Shown here piece by piece: positions 28,510 through 35,705 of a stretch of 61,934 bases of DNA. This DNA comes from an uncultured Dokdonia sp. (lineage in GTDB: Bacteria > Bacteroidota > Bacteroidia > Flavobacteriales > Flavobacteriaceae). A program made the translations under genes and the position numbers. Location: positions 1 to 61,934 of the forward strand of contig NZ_CANLOB010000030.1 of NCBI RefSeq assembly GCF_947492815.1, read 5' to 3'. Position 1 is the first letter of the stretch. The number at the start of each line of letters is the position of its first letter. A model generated the notes under the pieces. The model saw only the letters and a program-made list of their open reading frames with translations. It did not search any database and had not been told where the DNA came from.

Positions 28510-29630
28510 ACTAGTGATGTACCGTGTGTAGCTTTAATGATTGTTTTTAAAAGGTAAGGTGAGGTACTTACAATGGAAACACCCATACGAGTGATCTTTT
28601 TATTTTGAAGTGTATTTTGTATAAATCTTCCTACTCTAAGTCGTTTTTGAAAAGCGCGATTCCACTGTAAAGTATATTGTTGTTCTAATTCTAATCTATC
28701 ATAGGTACTAGTTTTTTGTGCTGTAAGTAAACTAGCAATAATCTTAGCACTATGAATTGCCATGGCCATTCCATTACCACATAATGGATGAATTAAGCCT
28801 GCGCTATCTCCTACCATAAATATATGGTTATAAACGGGTTCTTTTTTATCAAATGAGATTTGACTTATAGCAATAGGTGCTTCAAAGGTCATTTGGCTAT
28901 TTTCAAAGAAGGTTTTTAATGCTTTATTTTTATAAAGTACGGTTTCTTGGTATTGTGTGATATTCTTATATTTTTTAAAAGATGCATAGTCGGCTAAATA
29001 GCATGCATTCACATCACCTGTCTCCACTTTTGACAAACCACAGTATCCGCCATTAAAGTTATGAAGTGCTACTACATCGTCTGGAAAATCTGATTTATAA
29101 TGTGCTTTTACACCTAGCCAAGCAGATTTTTTCTTTATAAATTTTCGCGAAAGCGTATTATCCAAATTACTACGTTTTCCGTGTGCTCCGAGTACATAAT
29201 CTACGATATATTCTTGCTGTTTGTTTGTTCTGACTTGAAATAGATTACTTTCAAACTGGATAGCTGTAACGGTTGCTTGCACTACCTCGACGCCTAGTTC
29301 TAAAGCTCTTTGCATCATTAAAGCATCTAAGGCAAATCTGCTTATACCAAATCCTCCTAAAGGCAATGTAATATCAAGTGTATTACCAGAGAGACTTGAA
29401 AATTGGAACTTCTCAATCTTTCTTGCTTGATACTTGTAGGGATAGATTCCTAATGATTCTAAATAAAAAAGGACTTCATTAGAGACATATTCGCCACATA
29501 CTTTATGTTTTGGGTAGGTGTTTTTCTCTATTAAAATAACCTTGATATTTTCTTTTGCCATATGAATAGCACTCGTAAGACCTGCAAGGCCTCCACCAAC
29601 AATTAAAACCGTAATTTGTTTATGATTCAT
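28506..29630 (-). CDS. FAD-dependent oxidoreductase (geranylgeranyl reductase/phenol hydroxylase-like)
   Basis: 374 residues. Dinucleotide-binding GGGLAGLTSAIHMA (12-25) and a second FAD motif GDSAGLIHPLCGNGMAMAI in the C-terminal half are typical of the p-hydroxybenzoate hydroxylase/GGR superfamily. KHKVCGEYVS is the GGR-like signature after the first strand pair. It is the first gene of the operon. Most likely hydroxylates or oxidises the polyketide ring. A half-conserved palindrome core at 29143-29152 is read as LSRKF. Confidence 0.85.
   Translation of the reverse strand: MNHKQITVLIVGGGLAGLTSAIHMAKENIKVILIEKNTYPKHKVCGEYVSNEVLFYLESLGIYPYKYQARKIEKFQFSSLSGNTLDITLPLGGFGISRFALDALMMQRALELGVEVVQATVTAIQFESNLFQVRTNKQQEYIVDYVLGAHGKRSNLDNTLSRKFIKKKSAWLGVKAHYKSDFPDDVVALHNFNGGYCGLSKVETGDVNACYLADYASFKKYKNITQYQETVLYKNKALKTFFENSQMTFEAPIAISQISFDKKEPVYNHIFMVGDSAGLIHPLCGNGMAMAIHSAKIIASLLTAQKTSTYDRLELEQQYTLQWNRAFQKRLRVGRFIQNTLQNKKITRMGVSIVSTSPYLLKTIIKATHGTSLV
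29143..29152. repeat. TTTCGCGAAA core with one arm
   Basis: Right arm GCGTA kept, left arm lost, inside the oxidoreductase gene (LSRKF). Confidence 0.65.
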
Positions 29631-29945
29631 ACACGCTATTATACAGCATACTAATAGTCGTTAATATACTAATGAATTACAACAAAAATGAAATACAACT
29701 ACTCTTTTTAAGATGTTATCCATACATCTTTTAGAAAACAACAAAATTCTAAAAAAGTATAACTATTTAGCAATCAATACTAAATAGTTGATTCCTAATT
29801 TTAAGGTGTTTTTGTTAATTATATGATAAATAACACTTTAAAATGAAGCTTTTTAATACATAAAATAAAAAAATCGACTTTTTTTTACAAAATAAAATGT
29901 AAATTAGAGATTCATTATTAAGATTAAACATACAATTAACCATAC
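29631..29945. other. divergent promoter region between polyketide operon and VKOR fusion
   Basis: No gene. Contains a perfect inverted repeat at 29761-29789 (see separate entry) and A/T runs. Promoters for both divergent transcripts must lie here, but no clean TAnnTTTG box was assigned. Confidence 0.4.
29761..29789. promoter_or_regulatory. perfect 10-bp inverted repeat, operator candidate
   Basis: AACTATTTAG at 29761-29770 and its exact complement CTAAATAGTT at 29780-29789, 9-nt spacer, in the middle of a divergent promoter region. No T-tract follows directly, so an operator is likelier than a terminator. No regulator gene adjoins it. Confidence 0.4.
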
Positions 29946-31568
29946 ATGCAGGATCAGTTATTTAATATTCTTGACAAGCTATTAGTTACAAATAAGATAA
30001 AACTCAATAAGGAAGAATTAAAGCTTCAGTTACTGAGTCATCCATCATATCCAAGTTTACATGCTCTAACTGGTGTGCTGAAACATTTTGGAGTTCCTAA
30101 TCTTGCTTTACAAGTGCCTACTGATCAAGATACTTTTGATCAATTACCTTCTTCTTTTATTGCAAATGTAAATGGTGATAAAGGAATGCACTTAGCACTT
30201 ATTGAGAAAAAAGATACTTCGGTTAATGTCTTTACAGATCATAAACAAATCAAAACTATAGCAAATAATGCTTTTTTTGAAATATGGGACGGTATTATCG
30301 TTGCTGTAGAGAAAGATGAAACAATCAAAGAAGAAAAAGGTGCCAATACTTCTAAAATATGGCAATGGGCATTTATACTTATAGTATTAGGTGTTGGTAT
30401 TGCTCTCATAAATAAAACATTCATTTTTGAAAGCATTCATTATTTTTTAAGTGCTATTGGACTCATTTTGGGTGTACTAATTGTAGGGCATTCATTGGGG
30501 CTAGAATCTAGTAGTACAGCTAGTATTTGTAATCTTTCTGAAAAAACAAGTTGTGATGCTGTTTTGAATTCTAAAGGAGCAAAACTAGGAGGTCTACTAA
30601 CCTTAAGTGATGCCAGTATCATCGCGTTTGCTAGTTACACACTTGCATATTGTTTTTCTTTACTTGGCGGAATCGCCGTTAATGGAATTATGGTTTCCTT
30701 ATCATTTTTAGCCATTCCTTTTGTTTTATATTCTATCTATTACCAAGGAAGTGTCTTAAAAAAGTGGTGTCCGTTATGCCTCGGAATTGCTTCCGTAATC
30801 ATACTTCAAGCTGTAGTTGCAATTGTAACTGGAAATAGCACGGCTTTCTTGTCAATAACACTAGAAGAAATTGTAGTATATGTAGTAAGCATTGTTATCA
30901 TAGCAAGCTTGTGGTTTATGATAAAACCATTATTACACAAGAAAGTAGCACTAGATAAATTGAAGATAGAAAGCAACAAGTTCAAAAGAAATTTTTCCAT
31001 ATTCAATACATTACTTAAAGAAAATGATAACATTACTAATGATCTCAAATCTCCTAAAGAAATTGTACTAGGTAATAGAGATGCATCATTAGAAGTTGTA
31101 CTAGTAACAAGTCCTTTATGTTATTACTGTAAGCAAGCGCATACAGATATAGAGAATATCTTAAAACAGGTAAGTAATGAGATTAAAGTTATTGTCCGTT
31201 TTAACGTCAATGTAGAAGATACTGAAGGAGAAGGATTCCAAGTAACTTCTCGCTTACTACATGCTTACAATACCAAAGGAGAACTCGCCTGCATAAAAAT
31301 GATGCATGAAGTATATGAAAGTGACGTGGATCTAAAACAATGGTTAAAAAAGCAACAAGCATTAGATAGTGACTATAGTGATGTTTTAAGTGCTCAAAAA
31401 GAATGGTGTACTCAGAATAACATTAACTTTACTCCTGCACTTTATATACAAGGAAATCAATTCCCTAGAGAATATGATAGAAATGATTTACCATTATTTA
31501 TAGAAGACCTTATAGAATTACAACAACAAGAAAACCAGGTGATAGATAGTCCAATAATGACTTCTTAA
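29946..31568 (+). CDS. C39-like/VKOR/thioredoxin fusion disulfide-forming membrane protein
   Basis: 540 residues. Residues 1-125 resemble a peptidase C39-type domain (His82 in GMHLAL), but no catalytic Cys is seen near the N terminus, so it is probably a peptide-binding, non-cleaving version. Residues 140-325 are a multi-helix vitamin K epoxide reductase domain with C195/C203 (SICNLSEKTSCDAV) and the CPLC centre (275-278). Residues 370-525 are a thioredoxin/DsbA-like domain with CYYC (392-395). VKOR-thioredoxin proteins form disulfides in exported substrates. The four Cys-rich leader peptides just downstream on the same strand are the obvious candidates. No ABC exporter is encoded in the window, so export must rely on another locus. 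Confidence 0.85.
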   Translation: MQDQLFNILDKLLVTNKIKLNKEELKLQLLSHPSYPSLHALTGVLKHFGVPNLALQVPTDQDTFDQLPSSFIANVNGDKGMHLALIEKKDTSVNVFTDHKQIKTIANNAFFEIWDGIIVAVEKDETIKEEKGANTSKIWQWAFILIVLGVGIALINKTFIFESIHYFLSAIGLILGVLIVGHSLGLESSSTASICNLSEKTSCDAVLNSKGAKLGGLLTLSDASIIAFASYTLAYCFSLLGGIAVNGIMVSLSFLAIPFVLYSIYYQGSVLKKWCPLCLGIASVIILQAVVAIVTGNSTAFLSITLEEIVVYVVSIVIIASLWFMIKPLLHKKVALDKLKIESNKFKRNFSIFNTLLKENDNITNDLKSPKEIVLGNRDASLEVVLVTSPLCYYCKQAHTDIENILKQVSNEIKVIVRFNVNVEDTEGEGFQVTSRLLHAYNTKGELACIKMMHEVYESDVDLKQWLKKQQALDSDYSDVLSAQKEWCTQNNINFTPALYIQGNQFPREYDRNDLPLFIEDLIELQQQENQVIDSPIMTS

Positions 31569-31583
31569 GCGTATATAAATAAA

Positions 31584-31630
31584 GACACACGATTGAGTGT
31601 CTTCAAATGTTCAATCATTTATTAATTTTA
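31584..31630 (+). repeat. precursor-unit leader element, copy 0 (diverged)
   Basis: GACACACGATTGAGTGTC followed by TTCAAATGTTCAAT-type sequence. Same plan as the elements before the Cys-rich precursors (GACA...TGTC, then TTCA), but here just after the VKOR fusion stop and without a precursor directly behind it. Confidence 0.55.
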
Positions 31631-31692
31631 ACATATAATTACTTGATATTGAATAAAATATATTTTGTTAATCCCTATAATACAAACGTATA

Positions 31693-31740
31693 GACATGTT
31701 CCTGAGTGTCTTTAAAATGTTCAGGATTATTAACTAAATA
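31693..31740 (+). repeat. precursor-unit leader element, copy 1
   Basis: GACATGTTCCTGAGTGTC, then TTCAGGATTATTAACT. It precedes the decayed precursor at 31752. The CCTGA and TCAGG parts can pair into a small hairpin. Confidence 0.65.
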
Positions 31741-31751
31741 TTTTTATTATT

Positions 31752-31800
31752 GTGAAGAAGTTAAAAAACCATCATAGGGTACACTCTTTATGTACACTAA
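31752..31800 (+). pseudogene. decayed leader-peptide stump
   Basis: At the position where a precursor should start, GTG AAG AAG TTA AAA AAC reads VKKLKN, matching the MKKLMN start of the neighbouring precursors, and the upstream element is intact. The similarity ends after about six codons and no Cys-rich core follows, so this looks like the remnant of a fifth precursor unit. The call rests on a short match plus position. Confidence 0.45.
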
Positions 31801-31978
31801 AAAAGAAAGAAAGAACATTTTTCAGACTCAAACTGAAGTATAAACAGACGTAACTACACGTTCTAGGAAAGTACGTTATATCTTCTTTTTATAATTACAA
31901 CCTTACATATAATTTAAGGATACAATTCTTGTATTCTCGCATAGACTATTTTGTTAATTCCTATAAGACAGAGGAATA

Positions 31979-32026
31979 GACAAATACCTGAATATCTCTA
32001 AATGTTCAGAATTATTAACTAAATAT
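31979..32026 (+). repeat. precursor-unit leader element, copy 2
   Basis: GACAAATACCTGAATATC, then TTCAGAATTATTAACT, ending about 11 bp before the first intact precursor. Differs from copy 1 at a few positions, including one arm of the CCTGA/TCAGG pair. Confidence 0.65.
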
Positions 32027-32036
32027 TCTATTAATT

Positions 32037-32222
32037 ATGAAAAACTTAATCAATCTCAAAGGAGCTTCCGTATTAACTATTGTTGCACTAAAATCTATTA
32101 ATGGAGGAGCAGGACCATCTTGCGGTTGTGCAGGAAGGCCTTACGGATCTAAATGCTATGGAGGTCCTAATTGCCATTGTATAGGACAATGTGGTAGTGG
32201 CAATGAATGTAACCTTTGGTAA
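32037..32222 (+). CDS. double-glycine-leader Cys-rich peptide 1
   Basis: 61 residues: leader MKNLINLKGAS...INGG (1-24), then a 37-residue core with seven Cys and the end CNLW. Core pattern shared with the next three genes: C, C, eight residues, C-Y-x4-C-x-C-x3-C, a variable loop, and C-x2-aromatic/Leu. Here the first two Cys are one apart (CGC) rather than three. The leader is the most diverged of the four (no QQKE). Likely cleaved after GG, exported and disulfide-bonded, perhaps by the VKOR fusion upstream. Activity (bacteriocin or signal) unknown. Confidence 0.75.
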   Translation: MKNLINLKGASVLTIVALKSINGGAGPSCGCAGRPYGSKCYGGPNCHCIGQCGSGNECNLW

Positions 32223-32232
32223 TTTAATTTCT

Positions 32233-32266
32233 TGCCATTTTAAAGATGGCATATCAATATTTTTTT
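32233..32266 (+). terminator. weak terminator after peptide 1
   Basis: TGCCAT/ATGGCA 6-bp stem (32233-32238 and 32246-32251) with a 7-nt loop, followed by TATCAATATTTTTTT. Confidence 0.5.
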
Positions 32267-32304
32267 GATCTATTACTTCAGGATATATTCAACTTGAAGA
32301 GACA

Positions 32305-32352
32305 GACATTACGATTCCAGATGTCTTAAAATAATAGGAAACATTAACAAAT
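32305..32352 (+). repeat. precursor-unit leader element, diverged copy before peptide 2
   Basis: GACATTACGATTCCAGATGTC keeps the outer GACAT...ATGTC inversion, but the following sequence (TTAAAATAATAGGAAACATT) has lost the TCAGG part. Similarity to the other copies is partial. Confidence 0.35.
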
Positions 32353-32367
32353 AAAAAAGTTAGAATC

Positions 32368-32553
32368 ATGAAAAGTTTAAAAAACCTAAAAGGAGTTCAA
32401 GAATTAAACAAAGCACAACAAAAAGAAGTAAACGGAGCTAGAATAGGTTGTTCTAGTAATTGTAATGGAAGACCACAAGGATCACGTTGTTATGCTGGAG
32501 GTCACTGTTTATGCCCAGGAGTATGCCTAGGTGGAGGATGTATCCCTCTATAG
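32368..32553 (+). CDS. double-glycine-type-leader Cys-rich peptide 2
   Basis: 61 residues: leader ending KAQQKEVNGA (1-24; Gly-Ala replaces Gly-Gly), core of 37 residues with seven Cys in the shared spacing (C-x3-C-x8-C-Y-x4-C-x-C-x3-C-x4-C) and terminal IPL. Own terminator at 32564-32606. Same family and presumed maturation as peptides 1, 3 and 4. Confidence 0.78.
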   Translation: MKSLKNLKGVQELNKAQQKEVNGARIGCSSNCNGRPQGSRCYAGGHCLCPGVCLGGGCIPL

Positions 32554-32563
32554 AATAAGATGT

Positions 32564-32606
32564 AAAAACATTCAGAACTATACTACTTAGTTCTGAATGT
32601 TTTTTT
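32564..32606 (+). terminator. strong terminator after peptide 2
   Basis: 16-bp stem (AAAAACATTCAGAACT at 32564-32579 paired with AGTTCTGAATGTTTTT) and a 9-nt loop, running into a T tract. Confidence 0.8.
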
Positions 32607-32764
32607 AGGACTACACATAAGACTCTCAAATCATTTTATATATAAAAAACCGTTCTGTACTTAGATATTCATTACTCAAATCTTCTAATGAAATTTTTAG
32701 GGATTAGGGAAAAATCAATGAGATTACTTAGAAAGGTACAGCAGGTTAAAGGATTATAAAAATA

Positions 32765-32812
32765 GACATACACCTGAGTGTCTATAAATATTTCAGGAGT
32801 AACTAACTTAAT
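32765..32812 (+). repeat. precursor-unit leader element, copy 3
   Basis: GACATACACCTGAGTGTC, then TTCAGGAGTAACTAACTTAA, 12 bp before peptide 3. Nearly identical to copy 4. Confidence 0.7.
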
Positions 32813-32823
32813 TTTTTTATCTC

Positions 32824-33027
32824 ATGAAAAAACTAATGAACCTTAAAGGCGTTATGTCATTAGACAAAGCCCAACAAAAAGAAATCAATGGAGCCGCAAA
32901 ACGATGTAACGGAAACTGTGCTGGAAGACCCGATGGAGCTCGTTGCTACTACCAAGGTCATTGCAGTTGTCCTGGAGAATGTTCTGCTAACTCCCATGGC
33001 TTTGAAGGAGGATGCATTCCTTACTAG
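32824..33027 (+). CDS. double-glycine-type-leader Cys-rich peptide 3
   Basis: 67 residues, the longest of the four. Leader MKKLMNLKGV...KEINGA, with the first nine residues identical to peptide 4. The core has seven Cys in the shared spacing, but the loop before the last Cys has ten residues instead of four or five and includes a charged/aromatic insert (SHGFE). Ends IPY. Terminator directly downstream. Confidence 0.78.
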   Translation: MKKLMNLKGVMSLDKAQQKEINGAAKRCNGNCAGRPDGARCYYQGHCSCPGECSANSHGFEGGCIPY

Positions 33028-33040
33028 AACATTTACTAAT

Positions 33041-33087
33041 AACATACAAGACTAGTTAATTATAATAAGTCTTGTATGTTGTTTTTT
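33041..33087 (+). terminator. strong terminator after peptide 3
   Basis: Perfect 13-bp stem AACATACAAGACT/AGTCTTGTATGTT (33041-33053 and 33068-33080), then GTTTTTT. Confidence 0.8.
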
Positions 33088-33258
33088 ATATCACACAAGC
33101 TAATATAGACAGCATCTTTCATTTCAGTTTTACTAGATATTTTGTCGCTTCCTTTTATTATTCTTAAAAGAATGCTTTAAGATCACTACTACTTACATCA
33201 TAACCTGCAAATGGGTAACAAAACTTTTTTTTTTACTCTTTTAAGAAATACACATACA

Positions 33259-33302
33259 GACATACACCTGACTGTCTCTAAATAATCAGGATTACTAACT
33301 TA
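33259..33302 (+). repeat. precursor-unit leader element, copy 4
   Basis: GACATACACCTGACTGTC, then AATCAGGATTACTAACTTAA, 14 bp before peptide 4. Confidence 0.7.
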
Positions 33303-33315
33303 ATATTTTTTTATT

Positions 33316-33504
33316 ATGAAAAAACTAATGAACCTTAAAGGTGCTCAAGTAGTAAGCACTAGTGCACAAAAAGAAGTAAATGGTGGAAGAATGCCAGGAT
33401 GCTCAATGGGATGTGCTGGAAAAAGTTATGGAGATAATTGTTATGCTTCTCCAAATTGCAGTTGTCCAGGACAATGCAATAGTAATGGATGCATTCCTTG
33501 GTAG
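33316..33504 (+). CDS. double-glycine-leader Cys-rich peptide 4
   Basis: 62 residues: leader MKKLMNLKGA...KEVNGG (1-24), core with seven Cys in the shared spacing and terminal IPW. Its leader start is identical over nine residues with that of peptide 3, while the cores differ, as expected for diversified secreted peptides. A 28-bp perfect palindrome terminator follows. Confidence 0.8.
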   Translation: MKKLMNLKGAQVVSTSAQKEVNGGRMPGCSMGCAGKSYGDNCYASPNCSCPGQCNSNGCIPW

Positions 33505-33514
33505 GAAATAATAA

Positions 33515-33547
33515 TCACGCACATTATATATAATGTGCGTGACTTTT
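33515..33547. terminator. bidirectional terminator, 28-bp perfect palindrome
   Basis: TCACGCACATTATA at 33515-33528 is followed immediately by its exact complement (33529-33542), then CTTTTA. It separates peptide 4 from the convergent E1 gene ending at 33549. Confidence 0.75.
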
Positions 33548-33548
33548 A

Positions 33549-35552
33549 TTAATAATCTAGTAAATCTTTTAAAGTAGTTTCTAAACGCTTTCGCGAAAGA
33601 TATTGTTCTTCTAATTGGCCTGCAAAAGGCACGGGTGTATCTAAACTTGTCACGCGACGTATAGGAGCATCTAAAAATTCAAAGCAATCCTCAGAAATCA
33701 TCGCCGAAATATCAGACATCACACTTCCAAAGCCTGAATCTTCTGTAAGTAATAAAACTTTACCTGTTTTTTTGACCGATGCAAAAATTGTCTCTGTATC
33801 TAGTGGCTGTAAAGTTCTTAAATCAATAAGATCGGCAGAAATAGAGATATGTTCAAGTGTTTCTAACGCCCAATGTACTCCAGCTCCATAAGTAACAATC
33901 GTAACATCATTTCCTTCTTTTAATGTAGCTGCTTTTCCTATTGGTAATGTATAATATTCCGTAGGTACTTCTTGACGAATGCTTCTATACAAGGCCTTAT
34001 GTTCAAAAAACAATACAGGGTTTGGATCTTCTATTGCTGTAGCTAATAATCCTTTTGCATCATATGGAAATGCTGGATACACCACTTTAAGCCCTGGTGT
34101 GTGTGTAAACCAAGCTTCATTAGTTTGTGAGTGATAAGGTCCTGCTCCTACTCCTGCTCCACAAGGCATACGTACTACGACATCGGCTGCTTGTGACCAA
34201 CGGTAATGAGATTTTGCTAAGTAATTTACAATAGGATTAAAACCAGAGGTCGCAAAATCTGCAAACTGCATTTCCATAATAGCTTTCTTTCCATTAATGG
34301 CAAGTCCCATCGCTGCTTCTACAATAGCACTTTCACAGATAGGCGTATTACGTACACGTTCCTTTCCAAACGCCTCTACAAATCCATCTGTAATTTTAAA
34401 GACACCTCCATACTCAGCAATATCTTGTCCCATAATGACAGTATCCTCATTGCGCTCCATAGATTGTTTCAAACCAAGAGAAATGGCATCTATCAAACGT
34501 TGTTCTTCTGTCGATGTACTAGGTTTGGTTTCTGTGTATGTAAAAGGCGCATAAACATCTGTAAGTTCTGTTTCTAAATCAGGAACAATTGCCTCCTCAC
34601 TATAGGCTATATCAAGGTTTTTAATGATTTCTTCTTTTATTTGAGAAGCCATCTCGTCATGCATCGCTTCGGTAAGCACTTCTAATTCTAGTAAATACGT
34701 TTTATAATTCTCTATAGGGTCTTTTTGAGCCCAAGTTTCCATCAAATCTTTAGGAACATACTTTGTACCACTAGCCTCTTCATGACCTCGCATTCTGAAT
34801 GTTTTAAATTCTAATAATACCGGTCTTGGATTTTCACGAATATCATCTGCAAGTTTTTGTACGGTCGTATATACTTCTAAGATATTATTTCCATCTATGA
34901 TATGACTCTCCATACCATATCCCAAAGCTCTATCGGCTAAGTTTTCACAGTTATATTGTTCACTTGTAGGTGTCGAAAGCCCATATCCATTATTTTCTAT
35001 ACAAAATAGTACAGGCAATTGCCATACGGAAGCTACATTTAATGCTTCGTGAAAATCACCTTCACTCGTACCTCCTTCTCCCGTAAAAACAGCTGTTACT
35101 GCTTTTTCATTACGTAACTTATGTGCTAGTGCAATCCCATCTGCAACCCCTAACTGTGGTCCTAAATGAGAAATCATTCCTACAATATTATATTCCTGTG
35201 TTCCAAAATGAAAACTACGATCTCGTCCTTTTGTAAAACCACTTGCTTTTCCTTGCCATTGTGCAAATAAGCGATACAAAGGAATATCACGCGTTGTAAA
35301 AACTCCAAGATTACGATGCATAGGAAGAATATATTCTTCAGGTCGCATTGCTGTAGTAACCCCTACAGAGATTGCCTCTTGACCAATACCAGCAAACCAT
35401 TTAGAAATTTTACCTTGTCTCAGTAAAATAAGCATCTTCTCCTCTATCAAGCGTGGAGTAAGCATTGCTTTATATAATTGTAAAAGCATTTCATCCGTAA
35501 GAGATGTACGGTCGTAATCAAAATGAACTTTAGTTGTAGTTTTTGTTGCCAT
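33549..35552 (-). CDS. 2-oxoacid dehydrogenase E1, fused alpha and beta subunits
   Basis: 667 residues. N-terminal half (about 15-330) is the thiamine-diphosphate-binding E1 alpha part with GEGGTSEGDFHEA and ENNGYGLSTP. The C-terminal half (about 345-667) is E1 beta, with GQDIAEYGG and the transketolase C-terminal domain. The fusion is standard in Bacteroidota, and the likely substrates are branched-chain 2-oxoacids, possibly pyruvate; I would not choose between them. It makes the acyl group passed to lipoyl-E2. The gene stands alone. The palindrome core at 33589-33598 is read as LSRKR near the C terminus. Confidence 0.9.
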   Translation of the reverse strand: MATKTTTKVHFDYDRTSLTDEMLLQLYKAMLTPRLIEEKMLILLRQGKISKWFAGIGQEAISVGVTTAMRPEEYILPMHRNLGVFTTRDIPLYRLFAQWQGKASGFTKGRDRSFHFGTQEYNIVGMISHLGPQLGVADGIALAHKLRNEKAVTAVFTGEGGTSEGDFHEALNVASVWQLPVLFCIENNGYGLSTPTSEQYNCENLADRALGYGMESHIIDGNNILEVYTTVQKLADDIRENPRPVLLEFKTFRMRGHEEASGTKYVPKDLMETWAQKDPIENYKTYLLELEVLTEAMHDEMASQIKEEIIKNLDIAYSEEAIVPDLETELTDVYAPFTYTETKPSTSTEEQRLIDAISLGLKQSMERNEDTVIMGQDIAEYGGVFKITDGFVEAFGKERVRNTPICESAIVEAAMGLAINGKKAIMEMQFADFATSGFNPIVNYLAKSHYRWSQAADVVVRMPCGAGVGAGPYHSQTNEAWFTHTPGLKVVYPAFPYDAKGLLATAIEDPNPVLFFEHKALYRSIRQEVPTEYYTLPIGKAATLKEGNDVTIVTYGAGVHWALETLEHISISADLIDLRTLQPLDTETIFASVKKTGKVLLLTEDSGFGSVMSDISAMISEDCFEFLDAPIRRVTSLDTPVPFAGQLEEQYLSRKRLETTLKDLLDY
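33589..33598. repeat. TTTCGCGAAA core with one arm
   Basis: Left arm ACGC kept, right arm altered after GAAAG, inside the E1 fusion gene (LSRKR). Confidence 0.65.
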
Positions 35553-35574
35553 TTTTAGATATGTAAGATCAAAC

Positions 35575-35582
35575 CAAATGTA
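35575..35582 (-). promoter_or_regulatory. promoter -7 box for the E1 gene
   Basis: TACATTTG on the minus strand fits the Bacteroidota TAnnTTTG box, 22 bp upstream of the start codon. No good -33 TTG at the usual spacing was found. Confidence 0.4.
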
Positions 35583-35705
35583 GAAAAATAAGTAACAATA
35601 GAAACGATTTATTTAAAAATTAATCTATCATGATTTTTAATATTAAATTAAGAACTAAATAAATTTATAATTTAAAAAGTTGATTAACTTTATAAATAAA
35701 AATCT

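Noticed and set aside
31584..33302. CRISPR-like array
   Set aside because: The repeated elements are few, spaced by hundreds of bases, imperfect and each precedes a gene.
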